DNA of 64,000 nt. Origin: Andrena cerasifolii. Taxonomy: Eukaryota > Arthropoda > Insecta > Hymenoptera > Andrenidae. A program made the position numbers and the translations under genes. Position 1 is the stretch's first letter, and the number at the start of each line of letters is the position of its first letter. Of the stretch, positions 31,908-38,900 are shown piece by piece. Below the pieces are notes generated by a model. That model searched no databases. It was not told the DNA's origin and was given only the letters and a program-made list of their open reading frames with translations. The stretch spans positions 18,702,501 to 18,766,500 of the forward strand of contig NC_135122.1 of assembly GCF_050908995.1 (NCBI RefSeq). The letters run 5' to 3'.

Positions 31908-31911
31908 CTGA
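31908..31911. repeat. Target site duplication, left copy (CTGA)
   Basis: CTGA abuts the TG start of the left LTR and is repeated directly after the CA end of the right LTR. Four bases is the usual target duplication for Gypsy-type integrases. Removing the element and one CTGA restores an ordinary satellite unit. Confidence 0.9.
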
Positions 31912-32000
31912 TGTTACGAGCCGGGGCTGCGGCAACGCGAGAGGCCGGTGAGAAGGGTATTTCCCAAGGAATATGGTTAACGAATTTGTTAGTAAGGTGC

Positions 32001-32482
32001 GCGGACGAACCTGATGCGAAATCAGGGAGCCGCTTGGATTATTGACGGCGAGGACGAACCTGATGCGAAATCAGGGAGCCTATAGGAATGGAGTCAAGCG
32101 CGGACGAACCTGATTTGAAATCAGGGAGCCGCAGGAGGGTGAAACGTCGTGAACGAACCCGATGCGAAATCGGGGTGTCACTAGGATGATGTTCACAGAC
32201 GAACTCGACGCGAAGTCGAGGAGCTGTTAGGAGGTTGGATTATTCACAGACGAACCTGGTGCGAAACCAGGGAGCTGTTCGGAGGTTGGTAGACTTACAG
32301 ACGAACCTGGTGCGAAACCAGGGAGCTGTAGGATACGGACGAACCTGATGCGAAATCAGGGAGCCGTAGGAGGGTTAAACGTGGACGAACCCGATGCGAA
32401 ATCGGGGAGCCACTAGGTTGGTAAAATTCCTTTATTTGGATGAAAGGTTGCTAACTAACCTGATGCTAGATCAGGGAGTCGC
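32001..32482. repeat. Array of covarying hairpins, 3' LTR copy
   Basis: Inner stems, left/right arm: 32010-32015/32021-32026; 32059-32064/32070-32075; 32109-32114/32120-32125; 32158-32163/32169-32174; 32204-32209/32215-32220; 32255-32260/32266-32271; 32306-32311/32317-32322; 32344-32349/32355-32360; 32390-32395/32401-32406; and a decayed tenth, 32459-32464/32470-32475, with loop GCTAG and a poor outer stem. Hairpin 3 has loop TTGAA. At 32082 this LTR carries A where the 5' LTR has C, breaking the last outer pair of hairpin 2, so one of the four LTR differences damages the structure. Confidence 0.9.
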
Positions 32483-32516
32483 GGGAAATGTTATTAATGC
32501 CTCGTAACTCTTAATT

Positions 32517-32552
32517 TTTATTTGATACAACTCGAGCGGTAAAGTTGTATCA
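32517..32552 (-). terminator. Polyadenylation signal with abutting hairpin (3' LTR)
   Basis: AATAAA at 32517-32522 (minus strand) lies directly after the stem formed by 32523-32532 and 32543-32552. Cleavage is expected near 32500, which would set the R/U5 border there. A second AATAAA is at 32431-32436, after hairpin 10 but before hairpins 9-1 in element sense. If the first signal is used, none of the array is in the 3' end of the RNA. Confidence 0.65.
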
Positions 32553-33177
32553 GTGGGTGAGCGCTACTAAGTTTATAAGGATCGCTGGGTAAAAGATGGG
32601 TTTTAACGAATCAACTCGATTTAGAAGTGAACACCATTCGTGTATTCAAGATTAGTTGGTACAAATGTGAATGTCGCGGTTAAATAGTGTAATAAATGTG
32701 TGAAAATTACCACTAATTTGCTCGGTGTTGACGCACTGGCGATGCGGGGCGTATGAGCGGCTATTACAAAGTGCCCAATAGAATGTAAACCGAACTCGCG
32801 GATTCTATGGGGTCAACTATGATTCCGACAGAGACTTTAGCTCGATCTTACTGAATTCAACCGACTCGGTACGAGCGTGACACAACGTTACTCTACGCGT
32901 AACTGTACTGCTTTTAACCGCAGAGGGTAGAAACCAAAGGGTTTATATAGTCCCAAAAATGAGTGGGGATGCATTTGAAATTTCCATATAAGGAAATTCT
33001 TCGGGGTCGTCGTCGTGTCACTCCCGTTCCCATGGTCGTGATCCAGATGGTCGAGATCATGACCCCCCTTAGTGGTATGTGATAAGCAAAAGGATTTTTA
33101 GGGCGTTTTCCCTTCGTAGACGCGAGCTCGAAAAGTGGTTGAGAGCGGCGTATGGGGAAAAATCCACATACGTAACA

Positions 33178-33186
33178 TCTCCCCCC
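33178..33186 (-). other. Polypurine tract
   Basis: On the minus strand GGGGGGAGA directly abuts the TGTTAC start of the 3' LTR, the position and composition required to prime plus-strand DNA synthesis. Confidence 0.85.
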
Positions 33187-33336
33187 GTAGACAAAACATC
33201 GCGATTCTCGCGATGCTTTTCAAAAGAAGGAAAAACGCCCCACAAATCCTTTTGTAAACAAGAGTGTGAGAAAGAATTGTCGGGTGTAGTGTAATGTAAT
33301 GTGTACTTATCGCTAGGTGTTGCGGGGTGTAAAAGT
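33187..33336. other. Non-coding 3' region between fourth ORF and polypurine tract
   Basis: 150 bp without a supported gene. It contains the perfect hairpin at 33197-33215 and a stretch with TGTAATGTAATGTG-like repeats near 33286-33303. A plus-strand frame across 33079-33294 is antisense to the element, runs into the LTR and has no family resemblance. Confidence 0.6.
33197..33215. promoter_or_regulatory. Perfect 8-bp hairpin near the 3' LTR
   Basis: CATCGCGA and TCGCGATG pair perfectly around a TTC loop, 11 bases from the polypurine tract. It would be a stable stem in every mRNA of the element, in the 3' untranslated part after the fourth ORF. Role unknown; export, stability or a DNA-binding palindrome are options. 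Confidence 0.6.
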
Positions 33337-34005
33337 TTAGTCGTCGCTGGGTATCACGTAGCCCAGCTCCAGCCAGTGGTCAACGACGTCTAGTGGAGGT
33401 TGTCCGGGTAGCCGGTCGAGCGTCAGCGTGGCCGTGAAGCCGTCCAGTGTTGACTGTATGTTGGCGAGGAGGCCCTTCCTTCTCGCCATTACCATCTCTG
33501 CGATCCGCGTCGTCCTCTGGAGCGGTCGGCGGGAACGTAACTTAACGCCCCTCAGACGGATCCTCACTGTCTGCCAGGGGAGGGCATGGAACCGCGGTGG
33601 CAAGGATCGCAATTCCGCGACAGGGCAGTCCATCGTGATCCCATAATCGCCAAAGAAGATGCTGCAGATGGTCCCATTTTTGCGTTTTTTCGTGACGATC
33701 TGTTCGCCTGGTGTCCAATTACGAATGTTGTCGTCGGTTATTTCCCGGAGCACCAAACAGTCCGGGATGCAGCGATGGGGTTTAATGTCGGTTTTTTGGA
33801 CGCCCACCGACTTGACACTGGTCTTCCGAGTCAAAGAGCTTCGGCCCCTCTTGACAATTCCTCCCGTGCTGCGGTTATACGGCCTTGGTGTGAGTGTAGT
33901 ACCCACTCGGGATGAAGTTTCCCAAGATCCGTGATGTCCTGTTTGTACTGCTATGGTCCTTGTTCCCTCGTCTAGCGTGGTCTGTGTAGCGATGCTCTTA
34001 GACAT
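33337..34005 (-). CDS. Divergent extended-Tudor-like accessory protein (fourth ORF)
   Basis: 222 residues, ATG start, between env and the polypurine tract. The N-terminal ~75 residues are polar and probably unstructured, with three related motifs: IATQT (5-9), IAVQT (18-22) and VGVQK (67-71), resembling LC8 dynein-light-chain ligands. Residues about 85-155 fit a Tudor core: GEQIV, then FFGDYG (117-122), then ELRSLPPRF (131-139) and LPWQ, in the order of the VDYGN...LRPLP..F..LP pattern. Residues about 171-219 (GLLANIQ, DGFTATLTL, DHWLELGYV) fit the staphylococcal-nuclease-like half of an extended Tudor domain. The Asn after DYG that helps bind dimethyl-arginine is Ile123 and one strand seems short, so ligand binding may differ. 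GC is 63% in 33361-33480, against 30% in an env sample, suggesting capture from a host. Tudor proteins act in Piwi pathways; an anti-silencing role is inference. Confidence 0.6.
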   Translation of the reverse strand: MSKSIATQTTLDEGTRTIAVQTGHHGSWETSSRVGTTLTPRPYNRSTGGIVKRGRSSLTRKTSVKSVGVQKTDIKPHRCIPDCLVLREITDDNIRNWTPGEQIVTKKRKNGTICSIFFGDYGITMDCPVAELRSLPPRFHALPWQTVRIRLRGVKLRSRRPLQRTTRIAEMVMARRKGLLANIQSTLDGFTATLTLDRLPGQPPLDVVDHWLELGYVIPSDD

Positions 34006-34024
34006 GTAGAAGCAGGAGTTGTGC

Positions 34025-34056
34025 TGAGTTAAGGGGCCTGATGCCCTGCTTTTATA
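34025..34056 (-). promoter_or_regulatory. Candidate internal promoter for the Tudor-like ORF (TATA plus initiator)
   Basis: Between env and the fourth ORF, the minus strand has TATAAAA (34050-34056). A TCAGCA initiator-like sequence has its A at 34025, 31 bases after the first T of the TATA box, the standard spacing for RNA polymerase II core promoters. The resulting leader would be about 19 bases before the ATG at 34003-34005. An alternative reading is that the same CTCAG serves as a 3' splice site, but no strong pyrimidine tract precedes it. Confidence 0.5.
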
Positions 34057-34138
34057 GGGAAGAAACCCTTATCGCGCCCCCACCCTGAAACTATACGTGT
34101 CCCAGAGGAGGGATTCTCGTGGGAGTGGTTTCATCCCT

Positions 34139-35980
34139 TTAGAAAACTGTGGCGCACGGACTGTGAGTTTCGGATGTGCTTGGTTTATTTATTGTTACTT
34201 CTTGGTTTTCTTTGGGAGACTCTGTTTTATTGTTGAGTTGACGAAGTTTGCATTTCATGACCAATATCGTGTTTACTATGATCAGAATTACTATTATGCC
34301 CCCAATGGAAGAAAAGGTTGAGACCTGTACCTGCCGAATGGATGTTTGGTAGGTGGCAAAATTCCTGGCTCGTTGTTCTATTTCCGTAAGTGATAATGCT
34401 GTTGGAAGATCCTCCCATTTTGTGGGTTTCTGCTCGTTCATTTTCAATACTTCGAAATGATGTTCGGTGACTTCTGGTATAATTACTGATAAATTGTAAG
34501 ATTTAGAGGGATAATATTCAATGTTTTGTGAGGTATTGATGGTTTCCAATGATTTTAATTGTACCGAGTCTATTGTTGCTTGGCAACCGGGTTGTAGTTT
34601 AAGGATTCCAATGGTAGCGATATTTTGCGTTATAGGTTTCTTTCCTTTGCAATAAATTTGTGCCTTTTTATTTTCAGGCATGAAGTAAAGCCATGTAGCT
34701 GGTACATTTAAAGTCTGCCAGTACGGTTTTACTTGTGCGGTCAATTTAATGGTACAGGTGTTCCAATTTATCGAAGTGGGGTTTAATAACAGAGTAGATT
34801 CACAAGTTGGTTGTCGATCTGCTTGGTATACTGGTAGGGTAGTTGGGCCCAAAAATTGATTGTGGTGAAACCGGCAAATCTTCAAGTATTCTTCCGTTGG
34901 GGAAAAATATTGTTGCTCGTCTGATGAGACTGCAATGTACTGGGTTTGCGGCTGGATATACGAAACTACCCTTTTTGTTCCAAGGTTATGTGTCGATGGA
35001 CATGGGTATATTTTATATAAGCTGTACGTTTTTTGCTCTAAAAGAGGTATGGTGAGTTCGAAAAGTATCCTTCCTCTGGTGAAAATTACATTTAAATTTG
35101 TTATTTTTTCAATTTGTTCCATAAGTAATTCTTCGGGTGTTAAGGGAAATTCATAAACAAGTGTTTCCTTAATTTTTTGAGCTGATCTCAATAATTGTTC
35201 TGGCGACAGAATAGCAGGGTGTAAAATGCCTTGTTTCGCTAACAATATTGCATCTATTAGCAACAGTAGGTTGGTGCTATAATCGTCTAACCCTCTTTCT
35301 ATTTCGATTACAGAGTCCCTGATGGATGCTTCGAAACGTAATCTGCTAATGTCTGACTGTGTCTCTTGTAATGCTTCGGAGTGTATGACCATCGTTTTCG
35401 TCAGTTGCGATACAATTTGAGTTAAATTAATTAACCTTGCATGTGCGAGTGAAAATTCTCCTTTTATAATATGCGTTTGTTTAGCTATTATTTCGGTAAT
35501 TTCGCGTTGATCCTTATAAACTTTGTTTAATTCGCGGTTGTAGTATTCTGCATCTTCTTGTGATAAAGTTCCAAATAATGTTTTGCTGAGAGTGCCGATG
35601 AATCCAAAAGGTACGCTGCGCCGTGGGGATGGTTTTTTAAAATGTGGGGTATCACCTATTGCAGTGCGTATCAGATTGCTGTAATGCACGGTGTTTTCTT
35701 CTTTCTTGATTAACCGAGGTCCCAATTCCTTGCTGAGGCAGTTGATGGAATCGTGGCGATTACAGAGTTGATTCATCGATGAAATGTAATGCTTCACATG
35801 CTGAGCATAGCTGAGGTACCGAGTAACATCTAGAGAGGTGACTAGGCGCCATTGTGATTGGAAGGTCCTTATATCAGGTAATTTTTCATAGAAGAGTCCG
35901 GTGTCTCCTTCGAGTGGTGTTATGATTTGATCGTCGCTAATGACAGCGAGTGGCAACAGGAGCAAGTATGCGAAGATCAT
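34139..35980 (-). CDS. env: Envelope glycoprotein, errantivirus/baculovirus-F-like
   Basis: 613 residues. Residues 1-15 form a hydrophobic signal peptide. A basic PRR at 119-121 precedes a glycine- and phenylalanine-rich stretch (about 123-140, including GFIGTLSK and LFGTL), matching in layout the cleavage and fusion region of insect errantivirus envelopes related to baculovirus F proteins. Residues 141-300 look helical and heptad-like. Cysteines are concentrated at 327-465. A single membrane segment lies at about 557-575, followed by a basic, polar tail of about 37 residues. The ATG overlaps the pol stop (ATGA), so expression probably needs the splice acceptor just upstream. The frame is intact. 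The AT-rich composition (18 of 60 bases G/C at 34441-34500) resembles pol, unlike the next ORF. Confidence 0.88.
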   Translation of the reverse strand: MIFAYLLLLPLAVISDDQIITPLEGDTGLFYEKLPDIRTFQSQWRLVTSLDVTRYLSYAQHVKHYISSMNQLCNRHDSINCLSKELGPRLIKKEENTVHYSNLIRTAIGDTPHFKKPSPRRSVPFGFIGTLSKTLFGTLSQEDAEYYNRELNKVYKDQREITEIIAKQTHIIKGEFSLAHARLINLTQIVSQLTKTMVIHSEALQETQSDISRLRFEASIRDSVIEIERGLDDYSTNLLLLIDAILLAKQGILHPAILSPEQLLRSAQKIKETLVYEFPLTPEELLMEQIEKITNLNVIFTRGRILFELTIPLLEQKTYSLYKIYPCPSTHNLGTKRVVSYIQPQTQYIAVSSDEQQYFSPTEEYLKICRFHHNQFLGPTTLPVYQADRQPTCESTLLLNPTSINWNTCTIKLTAQVKPYWQTLNVPATWLYFMPENKKAQIYCKGKKPITQNIATIGILKLQPGCQATIDSVQLKSLETINTSQNIEYYPSKSYNLSVIIPEVTEHHFEVLKMNEQKPTKWEDLPTALSLTEIEQRARNFATYQTSIRQVQVSTFSSIGGIIVILIIVNTILVMKCKLRQLNNKTESPKENQEVTINKPSTSETHSPCATVF

Positions 35981-38900
35981 GGTTGGTTTTCAGCTGTGAA
36001 TGGAGAGTAGGCATGTTTTAATTTGTCCTGATGCTTTGTGATTAACTTATTGTGCGTTCGTAATACTACGTTATTCAGGTCTGTCACGTCTATTATCTGG
36101 TATGGTCCAATGTAATGTGGATCAAATTTACTGGTGCGCGGTTCTTTGAGTACGTAGACAGAGTCGCCTTTGTTAAATGTTGCTGGTCTTGCGTGAGCAT
36201 CGTAATAATTTTTCGAACGAATTTTTGCTTTGTTTAGGTTATCGGAAGCTATATTACGAATATTAGTCATGTGTGTTATTAATTCTATTAAGTAGTCTCC
36301 AAACGACTTTAATTTTTCGCCAGTTGGGAAAGAACTTGGTTCTCGAGCTGGTTTTCCAAAGATTAATTCGTATGGGGTGAAATTCGTTGCTTCGTGAACG
36401 GATGTGTTATAAGAGAACATTGCAAACGGTATTAGTAAATCCCAGTCTTCGTAATTATCCATGTAATGCTTGAGATATTCGGTGAGTACGATGTGACTTC
36501 GTTCTAAAGATCCGTTGGTTTGTGGTCTATATCCCGAGGTTGTGATTTGTTTGATTTTAAATATTTCGGATAAATTTGTCATAAGTGTTCCGATGAAGCT
36601 AGTTCCTTTGTCTGTTAATATTGCGCGGGGTGTACCGTAGATTGCGATGAAATGTCTAGCGAACGCATCTGCAATTGTAGCAGCTCGAATATTAGGTATT
36701 GCTACAGCTACGCAATATTTCGTTAGATTATCTTGAATAGTGAGAATATGTCTGTTCCCGCTGGGTGTAATTGGTAAAGGTCCCACTGTATCCAAGGAAA
36801 TTTTGTCGAAGGCTCCTATAGGTGTGTCGGTGATCAACATCGGCTGACGAGTTTTCGCGCGAACTAATTTCTGCTCTTGACAACTTTGACATCTTCGGAT
36901 GTAGTCTTGAATGTCGTTGCGCATTTGTGGCCAATAGAATTTTGATCGGATGCGTTTGTAGGTCTTCGTTACTCCTTTGTGTCCTCCAATTAAACTGTCG
37001 TGAGCTTCGCAAATGATGTGCTGTCTGTCCTCTTCGGATGGTGTAGTGATGATACAGTTGCATAAAGTAATCTGTAGGCAGGTTCCTATGAAAACCTCTT
37101 CTAATATCTTGACGAATTCATTGGACGGTATTTTGTGAAGGTCTCCCGTGGCAGAAATTCGAAATGATTTAATCTGATTTTGATCCAGGGTGTGTTGAAG
37201 AGTTTTCAATCCGTTAAGCACGTCTCCTCTTTTAATATTATCAAAGAAATTATCCGAGACTATTATACTAAAGGTTTTAAATGATCCATTGTCGGTTGTT
37301 ATCACCCGTCCCTTTTTCGGTTGAGCTGCTAAAAGATTCGGTTTATTAATCATTTCGGTGTCCAGCAATAATTTTCCAACTGGGTTTACTAAATTGCAAT
37401 CGGCAGAAATGAAGTGTACGTAATGTCCTTCTTCAGCGGTAAAGGTGTTTGAAGAAATGATAATCTTTTGTGGTTGGTCTAGCGGGATCTCTTCCAGATT
37501 GTCAAGGTCATTTGAATTCTCGGTGTCGGTAGTGGAGAATGGGTAAGGGTCAAGCGTGCGGTCGAAAACCCTTGATTGAGTTGACCTGCTGTCAGGTGGT
37601 TGTTCCACACTGACTTCGGTCGTGGCTCCTGCAGGTAGCTGGTTTATTGAGGGTTGTAAAGGTTCATCCATGACTTCTGTTGATACTTGTGGTGTACCAA
37701 ATAAATCTTGTTGAATGTTTCTTGCATTTTCTATTACAGTATTTTCGGCCGGTTCCTCAAAGGATATCAGATCGTCAAATAAGGTTTGGTCCTTATCTAA
37801 AGGAACGATTTGAGTGGAGTTTGCTGCGGGCGAAAAAGTGTTTATGGTTCCCTGGCGTTCATCTGGCATGGTTACCTCTTGAGATAAGCTGGGAAAAGAT
37901 CTGTTCTTGTGTATAATTGGAGAATGTTGAACGTTCCCACGTGCGGTGTCTTCTATCTCGTCTGAACTGCTACTTGTCTCCCGGTACTTAGGTCGGTTTT
38001 CCCTGTCGCGACGTAGCTGTCGTATACGGTGCCCAATTGTCTCGGTGTTAGCGTCTGTTTTCGGTATCTGGACTTTGAAGTCAGGATCCTGGAGTTCTCG
38101 TGGAATAAGTGGTAGGCAGGCAGAAGAGGGGTTGCGCGATAATGCGTCTGCGTTCTTATTCGTCTTTCCGGATTTGTGGACAACCTGGTACTCGTACTCC
38201 AAAAGTCGGAGTTTCCATTTCATTAGTCTAGAAGTGGGGTCTTTGACAGAGTGTAGCCATAACAGTGGTCTGTGATCTGTAACGAGGGTGAATGGGGTTC
38301 CATAGATATAAGGCCTGAAGTATCTTACGGCGTAAACCATGGCCAAACATTCCTTTTCAGTAGCTGAGTAGTTCTTCTCAGGTTTATTTAGGCTGCGGGA
38401 TGCGTAGGCAATCGGCAGGTCGCTTCCTATGTCGCCTTGGCTAAGTACAGCTCCAATAGCGTAATCGGAGGCATCTGTTGTTACAATAAATGGTTTACTG
38501 AAATCTGGATATTGCAATATGGGTTGTTGACAAAGTTCGTTACGTAATTGCTTAAAACTTTGGTCTTGTTCTTCAGTCCATTTGAATTTGATGCCTTTTC
38601 CTAATAGGTTAATTAAAGGTTTTGCCTTTGTGGTGAAATTAGGTACGAATCTTCGGTAATATCCTACAAGTCCTAAGAATTGTTGAATGTTCTTCTGCGT
38701 TGTAGGTGTAGGAAAATCTTGAACAGCTTTTAGTTTCCTAGGATCGGGTCTTACTCCTTCCTTTGAAATAATGTGTCCAAGGTATGCAACTTCCTTTCGC
38801 AAGAATTGACATTTGTTGGTCTGCAGGGTTAATCCATGTTCTCGAAGGCGATTTAGCAACTTTTTGACTTTAATATTATGTTCCTGTAAGGATGATGCAT

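Larger units (their letters stand above)
1..31911. repeat. Satellite array, left arm (14-bp unit)
   Basis: Continuous tandem satellite running from the window edge to the retroelement. The commonest unit is AAAAACCGATATTG (14 bp). Recurrent variants keep the length: CCAATATTG, CTGATATCG, CTGATATTGC followed by four A, AAACAGCGATATTG, a GCCGATATTG form and AAAACCCGATTTTG. Paired 12-bp units (AAACCGATATTA then GAACCGATATTG) recur at intervals. A diagnostic cassette containing TGATATTTGATAACCGATACTG-like sequence followed by CCGCTATTAGAACCGCTATTG recurs many times. No gene is supported anywhere in this stretch. Reading frames look open on the minus strand because the reverse complement of the unit has no stop in any frame. 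All variation seen is point change, whole-unit gain or loss, or duplication of long blocks, as expected for unequal exchange. Confidence 0.97.
31912..33177 (-). repeat. 3' LTR (left)
   Basis: A 1266-bp long terminal repeat, downstream LTR in element sense. It starts TGTTAC and ends GTAACA on the plus strand. Compared with 41565-42830 I find four substitutions and no indel: 31936 C/T, 31949 T/C, 32082 A/C and 32754 T/C. In element sense it holds U3 with a palindrome and TATA box, a hairpin abutting AATAAA, then the hairpin array. The estimated R region runs from about 32918 to about 32500. Confidence 0.97.

Noticed and set aside
1..31911. CRISPR array or other bacterial repeat system
   Set aside because: There are no unique spacers between repeats; units are contiguous, and the embedded element is a eukaryotic LTR retroelement.
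1..31911. Telomeric repeat or CENP-B-box centromere satellite
   Set aside because: The unit is not TTAGG-like and contains no CENP-B box. A centromeric role cannot be told from sequence alone.
30964..31935. Reading frame beginning MPQPRLVT and running from the LTR into the left satellite arm
   Set aside because: Junction artefact: it starts in the last bases of the 3' LTR and continues through stop-free satellite.
32001..32482. Hammerhead ribozyme suggested by CTGATG and CGAAA in the hairpins
   Set aside because: CTGAT pairs with ATCAG, no stem II fits between the two motifs, and variants such as CTCGAC and CCTGGT destroy the catalytic core while keeping pairing.
32001..32482. Gypsy-type Su(Hw) insulator array
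   Set aside because: The repeats lack the Su(Hw) core (TGCATA) and lie in the LTR rather than the internal leader; the covarying stems also argue against a fixed DNA motif.
33079..33294. Plus-strand ORF of 71 residues
   Set aside because: Crosses the LTR/internal border antisense to the element; no domain and no coding signature.
33428..33934. Plus-strand ORFs antisense to the Tudor-like gene
   Set aside because: Shadows of a GC-rich gene; the minus-strand frame has the domain pattern and the promoter.
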